64,000 nucleotides of DNA, taken from Streptomyces sp. NBC_01460 (GTDB lineage Bacteria > Actinomycetota > Actinomycetes > Streptomycetales > Streptomycetaceae). A program made the translations under genes and the position numbers. The notes under the pieces were generated by a model, which saw only the letters and a program-made list of their open reading frames with translations, was not told where the DNA came from and made no database searches. This document shows, one piece after another, positions 51,099 through 59,408 of the stretch. Position 1 is the first letter of the stretch, and each line of letters begins with the position of its first letter. The stretch covers positions 2,294,001-2,358,000 of the forward strand of contig NZ_CP109473.1 of NCBI RefSeq assembly GCF_036227405.1, read 5' to 3'.

Positions 51099-51752
51099 GT
51101 GCACGCCACCGCAATCAACAGGTACGAGGCAGGAGCGGGATCCATGGAGCGCTGGGCGGCACTGGAGCTGGCGAGCACGATCCGCCACGACGGCGAGGGC
51201 GGCGTCATCGACGAACTGGCCACGGTCCAGGGCCTGAACATCTGGATCCGGCAGCGGCACGCACTGCTGGACGGCCATGCCCCCGAGGACGAGGCCACGG
51301 TGGACGAGGACCTCAGGCTCCGTGTCGTCGAGGTGCGGCGTGCGGTCCGCGCGCTGTTCGCCCGCGCGGTCAGCCCCACGCGTCCCAGCCCGCCGGACGC
51401 CCACCGGCTGATGCCGGCGGACCAGGCCGTGGCACACCTGAACACGGCCGCCGCGCTGGTGCCCGTCGTCCCCCGGCTGGACTGGCCGCTCGACGGACCT
51501 CCCGTGTCGAGCCTGACGGCGACACGGGAGGATCCCGGAGCCCTGCTCCTCGCGGCCCTCGCGCGGGCGGCCGTCGCGTTCCTCAGCGGCCCGGAGCGCG
51601 AACGGCTGCGGGCCTGCACCGCACCGCGCTGCGTCCGCTACTTCGTGAAGAGCCACGGCCGCCAGGAGTGGTGCAAGCCGTCCTGCGGCAACCGCGCCCG
51701 CGCGGCCCGCCACTACGACCGCCACCACCGGGCGGCTGACGCCTCACCCTGA
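51099..51752 (+). CDS. CGNR zinc-finger transcriptional regulator
   Basis: A 217-residue regulator. The C-terminus carries the CGNR zinc finger: CTAPRCVRYFV and WCKPSCGNRARAARHYDRH. The N-terminal ~150 residues form the ABATE stress-sensor-like domain that accompanies it. Start GTG 51099, with AGGGAG 8 nt upstream. Divergent from the phosphoesterase gene. Confidence 0.88.
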   Translation: MHATAINRYEAGAGSMERWAALELASTIRHDGEGGVIDELATVQGLNIWIRQRHALLDGHAPEDEATVDEDLRLRVVEVRRAVRALFARAVSPTRPSPPDAHRLMPADQAVAHLNTAAALVPVVPRLDWPLDGPPVSSLTATREDPGALLLAALARAAVAFLSGPERERLRACTAPRCVRYFVKSHGRQEWCKPSCGNRARAARHYDRHHRAADASP

Positions 51753-51783
51753 GGCCGGTCCCGCCTATCGCTACGATCCCCGC

Positions 51784-52110
51784 ATGGCAGCTGACACGAG
51801 GGACGGCACACCACGGCAGACGGGCCGGAACCCCCTGTGGGGCGTCTCGTTCACCGCGTTCGCCGTCTTCCTGGTGAGCTGGGCCCTGTGCTGGATCCAG
51901 GCGTACGTCGTCAACGACGACCTGCCCAACGCCTGCGAGGACGTGCGCAGACAGGCCTTCCCTACGGAGGTGACCTGCGCGTCCGTGGACGGGACGGTCA
52001 CCGGAGGGACCCCCGGGTGGCTGGTGGTCCTGTTCTTCGCGTCGCTCGTGGTGGCCGTCCTGTCGGGGACCATGGCGTCGGCGGTCACCGCCGCCGTACG
52101 CCGCAGGTGA
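51784..52110 (+). CDS. Small two-pass membrane protein
   Basis: A 108-residue protein with two membrane segments at about residues 20-42 and 78-102, and a short external loop with two cysteines (NACEDVRRQ, VTCASVDG) that may pair. Unknown family. It lies just after the CGNR gene and converges with the SLOG-like gene (1 nt between). Confidence 0.75.
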   Translation: MAADTRDGTPRQTGRNPLWGVSFTAFAVFLVSWALCWIQAYVVNDDLPNACEDVRRQAFPTEVTCASVDGTVTGGTPGWLVVLFFASLVVAVLSGTMASAVTAAVRRR

Positions 52111-52111
52111 C

Positions 52112-52597
52112 TCAGCCGCGCCGCGCGGCGCCGTCCGGCCAGACCACGTCCACCGGTATGCCGGCCCGCCCGGCCTCCTCGACCAGGTCGGCCGTCCCGC
52201 CGCCCCGCCCCGACGGCGGCGTCCCGTCCCACACGGCGACGAGCCGGTCCGCACCCTTCAGCAGCTCGGCGTTGGCCGCCTCGTACGCGGCGCGGTCGGC
52301 GGTCTCGTACGGCAGGGTCCGCACCTCGACGGCCGTCTCGCTGAGGTGGTCGAAGACCGGGGCGTCCTCGGGTCTCACCACAGCGGAGCGGTAGTCCAAG
52401 GACGGTATGACGACGATCAGACGGCCGCCGATCGCGGAGACCTCCTCGGCGAAGAGCGAATCGGCTCCGGCGGCGATGCACGAGATTCCGGTGAGGTCCC
52501 CGCTGTAGGGCCCCAGCAGTTCGCGCAGCGCGGCCCGTACGAGCGGCACGGTCTCCTCGGTCAGGTCGATGTGTCCGGTCACGGCCAGCGTGGTCAT
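52112..52597 (-). CDS. SLOG-like Rossmann-fold protein
   Basis: A 161-residue protein with a nucleotide-binding pattern: LAVTGHIDLT at the N-terminus, ISCIAAGADSLFAEEV, LIVVIPSLDY, LVAVWDG and the C-terminal GGTADLVEEA. This order fits the SLOG/LOG-like superfamily, whose members sense or process nucleotides in conflict and signalling systems. No catalytic assignment. ATG 52597; the longer frame is not supported by a ribosome site. Confidence 0.65.
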   Translation of the reverse strand: MTTLAVTGHIDLTEETVPLVRAALRELLGPYSGDLTGISCIAAGADSLFAEEVSAIGGRLIVVIPSLDYRSAVVRPEDAPVFDHLSETAVEVRTLPYETADRAAYEAANAELLKGADRLVAVWDGTPPSGRGGGTADLVEEAGRAGIPVDVVWPDGAARRG

Positions 52598-52725
52598 GCG
52601 ACGTCTCTCCTCTGCTCGGCAACGGCCGCGGGCCGTTCCCTGCGCCCACGGTGTACGAGTACGGCTGCCCCATCGCACCCCTCGCACGCGCGTGCGGCGC
52701 GCGCCTCACCGGGGCTACGGCTTCG

Positions 52726-53322
52726 TCACCGGTCCTGGCCGGGCCATGTCGCGGCCAGGGCCCGGTAGTTCGCGAAGCGGGGGCCGGGGACGGTCTCCTG
52801 GACCGGTCGGCCGTCCAGCCAGCAGACGTCCACGGTGTCGCTCTCGGTGTCGAGCAGGCAGCACACTCCCCCGGAGGCGGCGGCGAGATCCGTGAAGACC
52901 GCCCTGACGCCTGCGGACCGGGCGAACAGCCGGCTCATCCCCGATGTGGCGGCCGTGAACTCCAGCGACGCGTACCGAGGGTGCCGCGGGGGCGCGAACA
53001 GGACCGTGAGGTAGATGTACCCGATCGGGACTCTCCCGAGCTCGTCGACCTCCGGGTCGCGGTCCCCCACGTACGCGCGCACCGCGTCGTCGACGCCGAA
53101 CATGAGGGAGGTGTCGAGTGGGAGCCGGCCTCCCGCGGAGCAGTCGACCGGCTCGCCCTTGAAGCCGGAGGTGAACGGAAGGACGACCTGTTCACCACCG
53201 GGCAGAGTGACCGTGATCGGCGTCCTCCAGTCACGTCGCGGCGCCAGTTCCGAGAGCTTCCGCAGTGCGGTGGCGACATTCCGGGCAGGGGTGATGATCT
53301 CGTAGCTGTAGTCCAGTCCCAT
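52726..53322 (-). CDS. Protein of unknown function
   Basis: A 198-residue protein that I do not recognise. It starts MGLDYSYEIITPARN and has alternating strands and helices, VTLPGGEQVVLPFTSGF, IGYIYLTVLFAPP and VCCLLDTESDTVDVCWLDG. No signal peptide, membrane segment or known catalytic motif. It precedes the SLOG-like gene on the same strand by 128 nt. Confidence 0.7.
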   Translation of the reverse strand: MGLDYSYEIITPARNVATALRKLSELAPRRDWRTPITVTLPGGEQVVLPFTSGFKGEPVDCSAGGRLPLDTSLMFGVDDAVRAYVGDRDPEVDELGRVPIGYIYLTVLFAPPRHPRYASLEFTAATSGMSRLFARSAGVRAVFTDLAAASGGVCCLLDTESDTVDVCWLDGRPVQETVPGPRFANYRALAATWPGQDR

Positions 53323-53507
53323 GCGCTCCCCCTGTAGGCCGACCGAGAGCGTGCCACCACATCGGCACATCGGGCTCGGGGTTTTCTCGGCGGTCGCAGC
53401 CCCAAGCAGTGTTGCTGCAAGGAGAGCGGGCCGATGTTGCCGGGTTCCGGCATCGTGGCGCGCCGAGGTTCCTGAGATCATCACCGAAGAAGTGCTCAAG
53501 GGGGCAG

Positions 53508-53786
53508 ATGTCGATGTTCTTTCTGATCGTCAGCACGGTGACGGCTCTGACGCTCGGTGTCGTGGGGATGGTGGCCTTGGTGACTGGCCGGGTCGCCGTG
53601 CCCTGGCTGCGCAACAGTGTGGGACGCCCCGGCATCTGGGGCGGCGGCGTGATGCTGCTGGCAGCAGGGGTCGCGGCCGCGCGCGTGCTGCCCTTCGAGG
53701 CCGATATGTCGCTCATCCTGGGTGGTCTTGTTCTGGTGGGCCTGTCGCAGGTCCTCGGACGCCCGGGGGCACGACAGGCGAAGTAG
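53508..53786 (+). CDS. Small membrane protein
   Basis: A 92-residue protein with three hydrophobic segments (about residues 3-25, 43-60 and 66-82) and short polar joins. AAGGGGG is 4 nt before ATG 53508, which fixes the start. No family recognised. Confidence 0.7.
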   Translation: MSMFFLIVSTVTALTLGVVGMVALVTGRVAVPWLRNSVGRPGIWGGGVMLLAAGVAAARVLPFEADMSLILGGLVLVGLSQVLGRPGARQAK

Positions 53787-53882
53787 TGGCGCGACAGGCG
53801 ACAGCAGACGAGGACTGCGGCAATACCGACGACCCGCGCCTACGCCCCGTTGTCGACAAGGCCGCCGCCGCCTGATCAGGGG

Positions 53883-54394
53883 CTATACGCCGGTCATGCC
53901 ATCGATGCGTTCCCGGACCAGGTCGGCGTGGCCGTTGTGGCGGGCGTACTCCTCGATCATGTGGACGAAGATCCAGCGAAGGCTGACGTCCTGCCCCATG
54001 AAGCGACCCGTATCGGTCAGAGCACGCTCGGCGCAGTGCTCGCGGGCGCAGGCGATCTCCGCGTGCCAGGTGGCGAGGGCATCGTTCAGGACAGCGCCCA
54101 CCGCCACGTCGAAACCACCGTCGGGGCCATCCGGGTCGGCCTGCGGGTCATGGATGGGCGGAGCCTGTTCTCCGGCGAACACGCGACGGAACCAATTCCG
54201 CTCCACCTCCGCCATGTGCTGGACCAGGCCGGTCAGTGTGAAGCCGGACGGGGCACGGACGCGAAGGCGGCCTGTTCATCGTCCACGCCCTCACACTTCA
54301 TGGCGGGTGTGGTGCGGTGGAAGTCGAGCCAACTCTCCAGCGTGGTCCGCTCGTCGGCGTTCAAGGGTGGCACAGGGCGTTCGATGGCACTCAT
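53883..54394 (-). pseudogene. DinB/DUF664 gene broken by a frameshift
   Basis: The DUF664 protein is split between two frames. The first part, starting at ATG 54394, reads SAIERPVPPLNADERTTLE, then [10 protein letters not shown], and soon stops. The rest continues in another frame as [19 protein letters not shown], through [14 protein letters not shown] at the end. One missing C in a run of C (GGGG at 54250-54253 on the plus strand) restores a continuous protein of about 170 residues. DinB-fold proteins are thiol-dependent metalloenzymes. It may be a true mutation or a sequencing slip. Confidence 0.85.
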
Positions 54395-54538
54395 CAGTTG
54401 ATTATGGCCAGCGTCCGAACCGTCGACGGGCAGGGCCCCGCAACGGGGCGGGCCTGCCTGCCACGGCACGCACGGAACCCTCAACTCCAGCTCTGAACAG
54501 TCCCGTCCACCGCATGTCGCACCCACCGGACGGACATC

Positions 54539-55504
54539 ATGCCGGACATGAGCGACGAGCTGGGGACGGGCCGGACCGGGCCCGAGCGAAAACGCGAACC
54601 GTGGCGCACACGTCACCCGCGAGGAGCCCGGACCGCTGCCGTGGCCGGCGCGGCGGCCTTCCTGGTGCTGCTGGTATGGGCACCCTGGTGGATCGAGGGC
54701 CACCGCCTCCGCGATGACAACGGCGAGCTCGTCTCGTCGGCCGGGATCATCGTCACCGGATTCCGCACCATGCTCGTCGCCATCGCAGCCGGCGGCTTTA
54801 CCGCAGCGGGCCTCTACTACACCCGCGAGAAGCACCGCCTGGAACGCGAGAATTTCCAGCATGCTCAAGATCAGTTCACCGAGAACCAGAAGCAGTTCGA
54901 GATCACCATGAAGATGTCGGCCGATCGAGAAGCAGAACAGGCGCGGCTCACCCGAGAAGGACAGGTCACCGGCCGCTATGTCGAAGCGATCAAGCTGCTC
55001 AGTTCCCAGGACGACACGCAACGACTGGGAGCGATATACAGCCTGGAGCGCATCATGCGCGACAGCGAGGACGACCACGACACGGTGATAACCGTCCTGG
55101 CCGCGTTCATTCGCCAGCACGCCGGACTCGGCCTTGACGTTCCTCGGCCTGACGAACCCGTGCAAGCCGCCGTCACCGTGCTCGGACGCCGCCCCATCCG
55201 CAACGAAGCGACACGAATCGATCTGCGGCGTACAGACCTGACCGGACTCGACTTCGAGCGGGCAAACTTCCGCCGGGCCCGCCTCGGCGGCACTGACCTC
55301 CGTGGCGCCAATCTCCACCGTGCCGATTTCACTGGCGTCTGGGCCCCTCAAGCAGACTTCCGGCAAAGCTACGCCGGATCAACCAGGTTCGACGGCTCCA
55401 ACCTGCGTGACGCGCACTTTTCGATGGAGCAGATACCCGCAGGCATTCCGGAATTCAAGTGTGTGATTGCTGACCGGAAAGCCGGTACCGACGGGGCAGG
55501 GTAG
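54539..55504 (+). CDS. Membrane-anchored pentapeptide-repeat protein
   Basis: A 321-residue protein. A basic N-terminus leads to two membrane segments (about residues 32-50 and 73-95), then a charged coiled-coil-like helix (~97-140: REKHRLERENFQHAQDQF), a helical region (~145-215), and pentapeptide repeats at ~225-290 (LRRTDLTGLDFERANFRRA, LRGANLHRADF). The layout resembles a signalling or effector-type membrane protein; function not known. ATG 54539 or 54548 may be the start. Confidence 0.8.
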   Translation: MPDMSDELGTGRTGPERKREPWRTRHPRGARTAAVAGAAAFLVLLVWAPWWIEGHRLRDDNGELVSSAGIIVTGFRTMLVAIAAGGFTAAGLYYTREKHRLERENFQHAQDQFTENQKQFEITMKMSADREAEQARLTREGQVTGRYVEAIKLLSSQDDTQRLGAIYSLERIMRDSEDDHDTVITVLAAFIRQHAGLGLDVPRPDEPVQAAVTVLGRRPIRNEATRIDLRRTDLTGLDFERANFRRARLGGTDLRGANLHRADFTGVWAPQADFRQSYAGSTRFDGSNLRDAHFSMEQIPAGIPEFKCVIADRKAGTDGAG

Positions 55505-55598
55505 AGGGCGGCGGCCCACGTGTCCGCCCTGTCAGCAACTGTGAATACCGCCGGCCGACCGCGCTGACGGCCCACAGGCGGCCCAGGGTACCTAGAAC

Positions 55599-55637
55599 GG
55601 CTTCGGGCCGACGGCAAGAGACCGTCGGCCCGGAGCC
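55599..55637. terminator. Bidirectional terminator after glnA2
   Basis: A 16-bp stem (GGCTTCGGGCCGACGG / CCGTCGGCCCGGAGCC, one G-U pair) with a 7-nt loop, 34 nt beyond the glnA2 stop and also downstream of the pentapeptide gene. Confidence 0.8.
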
Positions 55638-55670
55638 ACGTACACGCGCTCTACCGGCGCTGACCTGCGG

Positions 55671-57032
55671 TTACAGCACCGGCAGCAGGTTCTTCAGCTC
55701 GAAGGCCGTGACCTCGCTGCGGTACTCCTCCCACTCCTGCTTCTTGTTGCGCAGGAAGAAGTCGAAGACGTGCTCGCCCAGCGTCTCGGCGACCAGTTCG
55801 CTCTTCTCCATCAGCGCGATCGCCTCGCCCAGGTTCTGCGGGAGCGGCTCGATGCCCATCGCGCGGCGCTCCGAGTCGGAGAGGGCCCAGACGTCGTCGT
55901 CGGCGCCGGCCGGGAGCTCGTAGCCCTCCTCGATGCCCTTGAGGCCCGCGGCGAGCAGCACCGCGTACGTCAGGTAGGGGTTGGCGCCGGAGTCGATCGA
56001 GCGGACCTCGACGCGGGCCGAGCCGGTCTTGCCGGGCTTGTACATCGGGACACGGATCAGCGCGGAGCGGTTGTTGTGGCCCCAGCAGATGTACGAGGGG
56101 GCCTCGCCGCCGGCGCCGGCGGAGCGGCTGGAGCCGCCCCAGATGCGCTTGTAGGAGTTGACCCACTGGTTGGTCACGGCGGAGATCTCCGCGGCGTGCT
56201 TGAGCAGGCCCGCGATGAAGGAGCGGCCGACCTTCGACAGCTGGTACTCGGCGCCCGACTCGTAGAACGCGTTGCGGTCGCCCTCGAAGAGGGAGAGGTG
56301 GGTGTGCATGCCCGAGCCCGGGTACTCCGAGAACGGCTTCGGCATGAAGGTGGCCTGCACGCCCTGCTCCAGCGCGACCTGCTTCATGACCAGGCGGAAG
56401 GTCATGATGTTGTCGGCGGTGGAGAGCGCGTCCGCGTAACGGAGGTCGATCTCCTGCTGCCCGGGGGCACCCTCGTGGTGGCTGAACTCGACCGAGATGC
56501 CCATCGATTCGAGCATGGTGATCGCCTGGCGGCGGAAGTCCATGCCGACGTTCTGCGGGGTGTGGTCGAAGTAGCCGGAGCTGTCGGCCGGGGTGGGGCG
56601 GCTGCCGTCGACCGGCTTGTTCTTCAGCAGGAAGAACTCGATCTCCGGGTGGGTGTAGAAGGTGAAGCCGAGGTCGGAGGTCTTCGCGAGGATGCGCTTG
56701 AGCACGAAGCGGGGGTCCGCGAAGGAGGGCGAGCCGTCGGGCATCAGGATGTCGCAGAACATCCGCGCCGTCCCCGGGGCCTCCGCGCGCCACGGAAGGA
56801 TCTGGAACGTGCCGGGGTCCGGCTTGGCGATCATGTCCGATTCGTATACACGGGCGAAGCCCTCGATCGCCGAACCGTCGAAGCCGATGCCCTCGTCGAA
56901 GGCCTGCTCCAGCTCGGCCGGGGCCACGGCGACGGACTTGAGGTAACCGAGAACATCGGTGAACCACAGCCGTACGAAGCGGATGTCGCGCTCCTCAAGC
57001 GTCCTGAGGACGAATTCCTGCTGCTTGTCCAT
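55671..57032 (-). CDS. glnA2: Glutamine synthetase-like enzyme GlnA2 (gamma-glutamylpolyamine synthetase type)
   Basis: A 453-residue type I glutamine synthetase-like enzyme, with FDGSAIEGF, HPEIEFFLL, HHEGAPGQQEIDL, GSGMHTHLSLF and VEVRSIDSGANPYL. The position that in GlnA holds the adenylylated Tyr (DLYDLPPEE) reads DVWALSDSE here, with Trp382, so GlnE cannot modify it. S. coelicolor GlnA2 (SCO2241) has this length and neighbourhood and was shown to glutamylate polyamines; orthology is inferred from these points. Start ATG 57032. A terminator follows. Confidence 0.92.
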   Translation of the reverse strand: MDKQQEFVLRTLEERDIRFVRLWFTDVLGYLKSVAVAPAELEQAFDEGIGFDGSAIEGFARVYESDMIAKPDPGTFQILPWRAEAPGTARMFCDILMPDGSPSFADPRFVLKRILAKTSDLGFTFYTHPEIEFFLLKNKPVDGSRPTPADSSGYFDHTPQNVGMDFRRQAITMLESMGISVEFSHHEGAPGQQEIDLRYADALSTADNIMTFRLVMKQVALEQGVQATFMPKPFSEYPGSGMHTHLSLFEGDRNAFYESGAEYQLSKVGRSFIAGLLKHAAEISAVTNQWVNSYKRIWGGSSRSAGAGGEAPSYICWGHNNRSALIRVPMYKPGKTGSARVEVRSIDSGANPYLTYAVLLAAGLKGIEEGYELPAGADDDVWALSDSERRAMGIEPLPQNLGEAIALMEKSELVAETLGEHVFDFFLRNKKQEWEEYRSEVTAFELKNLLPVL

Positions 57033-57278
57033 AGCCACATCCTTGCAGTTCAGACGGTCCGTGCACCACCGCCCGGGGTAGGGGAGACACCTCAGTATCA
57101 CGACCCGGGATTTCACCCAGATTACGCACACGGTGTGAGAGAGAGCACGCGGCCACCCACTACGATCGGCGCCCATGGTGTGCAAGGGCCGCAGCCGCTC
57201 CGCCACGGCCCCTCGCGCACGGGTTTTCCCCGCTCCGCTCCCGTCCCTCCCGACCCCTTGGCAGAAGGACCCGACGTC

Positions 57279-57953
57279 ATGAGCTTCGACCGCAGGACCC
57301 GCATAGAGCAGATGCGCAGCGCCGACCGTGCGCGCGACCGTCGCAACCGGGTCGTCGCCATAAGCCTGAGTGCCGTCGTGGTCGCCGGCCTGCTGGGATT
57401 CGGCTCCTACATGCTCCTGGAGAAGTCGGAGGCGAAGGACAGGACCGAGGAGGGTCAGGCCCAGGACTCCAAGCAGACCGAGCAGGAGAAGAAGAAGCTC
57501 GCCGGCGAGCCGATCGCGGGCGAGAAGACGTGGGACGCGGCGAAGCTGACCCGCGACCACGTCACCACCGAGGTGACGTACCCGATGAAGCCGCCGGTCG
57601 GCGGGAACCACAATCCGGCCTGGCTGAACTGCGACGGCGTCGTATACGAAAAGGCCGTCCCGGACGTCAACGCGGTGCACGCCCTGGAGCACGGTGCGGT
57701 CTGGGTGACGCACAGCGGGAAGGCATCCGGGGAGGACGTCGGCAAGCTGGCGTCCCGCGTCAGGAGCACCCCCTACTCCCTGATGTCCCCGTACGAGGGG
57801 CAGTCCGGGGCGATCATGCTCAGCGCCTGGGGCAAGCAGGTCACGGTGGAGAGCGCGGACGACCCGAGGGTGGCCCGGTTCTTCGCGAAGTACGTCCAGG
57901 GCGCGCAGACGCCCGAGCCGGGCGCGCCCTGCACCGGCGGGGTCGACGGGTGA
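57279..57953 (+). CDS. DUF3105 membrane-anchored protein
   Basis: A 224-residue protein with one membrane segment at about residues 25-47 after a basic N-terminus, a charged coiled-coil linker (~48-80) and an external DUF3105 domain (PPVGGNHNPAWLNCDG, NAVHALEHGAVWVTHSG, MLSAWGKQ). Conserved His residues in HxxxLEHG suggest metal binding, but function is unproven. The stop overlaps the next start (GTGA), so it is coupled to the DUF305 gene. Divergent from glnA2. Confidence 0.85.
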   Translation: MSFDRRTRIEQMRSADRARDRRNRVVAISLSAVVVAGLLGFGSYMLLEKSEAKDRTEEGQAQDSKQTEQEKKKLAGEPIAGEKTWDAAKLTRDHVTTEVTYPMKPPVGGNHNPAWLNCDGVVYEKAVPDVNAVHALEHGAVWVTHSGKASGEDVGKLASRVRSTPYSLMSPYEGQSGAIMLSAWGKQVTVESADDPRVARFFAKYVQGAQTPEPGAPCTGGVDG

Positions 57954-58636
57954 GCCCGGCGCTCGACCGGCGTACGCGGTGGGTGGCGGGCTCCGCCGTG
58001 GCCCTCGCCCTGCTGTTCGCGGGGGCCGCGACGGTCGCCTCCGCCCGGGGCGACGGGGCTCAGCCGGTTCCCCGGACGCCGTCCTCGGCGTCCGCGGACG
58101 CGGGCTTCGCCCGGGACATGGCCGTCCACCACCAGCAGGCCGTGGAGATGTCCTTCATCGTGCGCGACGGGACGCGGGACGAGGACGTACGGCGTCTCGC
58201 GTACGACATCGCGAACACGCAGGCCAACCAGCGGGGCATGCTGCTCGGCTGGCTCGACCTGTGGGAGCTGCCGAAGACCGCCCCGGACGGGCAGGGCCCG
58301 ATGTCCTGGACGACGGGCGGCCACGGCGGCCACGACATGCGGGGCATGGAGGACATGGCGGGGATGGATCACGACGGTGCCCTCATGCCCGGCATGGCGA
58401 CCAGGACCGAGCTCGGACAGCTCCGCGAGGCCCGTGGCAAGCAGGCCGAGATCCTCTTCCTGCAGCTGATGACCGACCACCACAAGGCGGGCGTCGACAT
58501 GGCCCGCGCCTGCGCCCGGCAGTGCACCGTGCCGGCGGAGAGGCGGCTGGCCCAGGGCATGGTCGACGCCCAGCGGTCCGAGCTGGACCTGATGGCGGAC
58601 ATGCTCGCGGCGCGCGGCGCCGCGCCCCGTCCCTGA
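57950..58636 (+). CDS. DUF305 exported protein, His/Met-rich
   Basis: A 228-residue exported protein with a signal or anchor segment at about residues 10-32. It carries the DUF305 elements MAVHHQQAVEMS (~60) and LMTDHHKAGVDMARA (~175), each rich in metal ligands, and between them a His/Met/Gly-rich stretch (GGHGGHDMRGMEDMAGMDHD). This looks like copper binding. GTG 57950 overlaps the DUF3105 stop by 4 nt. Confidence 0.87.
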   Translation: MSPALDRRTRWVAGSAVALALLFAGAATVASARGDGAQPVPRTPSSASADAGFARDMAVHHQQAVEMSFIVRDGTRDEDVRRLAYDIANTQANQRGMLLGWLDLWELPKTAPDGQGPMSWTTGGHGGHDMRGMEDMAGMDHDGALMPGMATRTELGQLREARGKQAEILFLQLMTDHHKAGVDMARACARQCTVPAERRLAQGMVDAQRSELDLMADMLAARGAAPRP

Positions 58637-58650
58637 GTCCGTCCCTGAGT

Positions 58651-58690
58651 GCGGAGAGGCGCGGAGAGGCGCGGAGAAGCGCGGAGACCG
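58651..58690 (+). repeat. 10-bp tandem repeat
   Basis: About four copies of GCGGAGAGGC (last two slightly changed) between the DUF305 and CBS genes. Probably slippage in the 3' or 5' untranslated region. Confidence 0.8.
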
Positions 58691-58803
58691 GCCCGGCGTA
58701 CGCCCGAACGGGTGACAGCGTTCGCGTGCGCCGGGCAGGCGACCGACGATGGAAGGACTCGGGGCCGTACAGCAGTGCCCATCGGCACGCAGGAGGCAAC
58801 CCC

Positions 58804-59229
58804 ATGACGACGGCCAAGGACATCATGCACACCGGGGCCCAGTGGATCCCCGCCCACGAGACGCTCGACCGCGCCGCCCAGATGATGCGGGACCACAAGG
58901 TGGGGGCGCTCCCCGTCTCCGCCAACGGCGAGCAGGACCGGATGGTCGGGATCATCACCGACCGCGACATCGTGATCAAGTGCGTGGCGTCGGGGCACGA
59001 TCCGTCGAAGGTGACGGCGGGCGAGCTCTGCGACGGCACCCCCCGCTGGATCGAGTCGACGGCCGACGTCGGCGCGGTGCTCGGGGAGATGCAGAGCCAC
59101 CGGATCCGCCGGCTCCCGGTGATCGAGAACAAGAAGCTGATCGGCATGATCAGCGAGGCCGACCTGGCCCGCCACCTCTCCGACGAACAGGTCGCCGACT
59201 GGGCCGAGATGGTCTACGCCGGCACCTGA
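58804..59229 (+). CDS. CBS-domain-pair protein
   Basis: A 141-residue protein made of two CBS domains: KDIMHTGAQWIPAHETLDRAA with VGIITDRDIVIK, then VGAVLGEMQSHRIRRLPVI with LIGMISEADLARHL. CBS pairs bind adenine nucleotides and serve as energy sensors; this stand-alone type is common and often found in hypoxia or stress regulons of actinomycetes. A strong AGGAGG lies 6 nt before ATG 58804. Confidence 0.9.
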   Translation: MTTAKDIMHTGAQWIPAHETLDRAAQMMRDHKVGALPVSANGEQDRMVGIITDRDIVIKCVASGHDPSKVTAGELCDGTPRWIESTADVGAVLGEMQSHRIRRLPVIENKKLIGMISEADLARHLSDEQVADWAEMVYAGT

Positions 59230-59380
59230 CCGCCGCTCCTGACACCGCCCGCACACCGGCCCGGCCCACCCCGCCCTGCGCGAGGAGCCGGGCCGGTGCG
59301 CGATCCGGACCGGCACGAGGAGCCGGGCCCGGGGCAGGCGCCGGGAGGCGCGCCCCGCACGGGTGTCGAGGCGCCGCGCT

Positions 59381-59399
59381 TATACCCGACAGGGGTACG
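59381..59399 (+). promoter_or_regulatory. CsoR-type copper operator
   Basis: TATACCC-GACAG-GGGTACG: the core TACCC-n5-GGGTA matches the CsoR site described for Streptomyces copper genes. It lies 10-28 nt before the multicopper oxidase ATG, overlapping the likely promoter, so copper would relieve repression. Confidence 0.7.
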
Positions 59400-59408
59400 G
59401 TGCGCAAT

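Noticed and set aside
57033..57278. GlnR operator upstream of glnA2
   Set aside because: No set of pentamers with 6-nt spacing like that at glnII is present in the gap.
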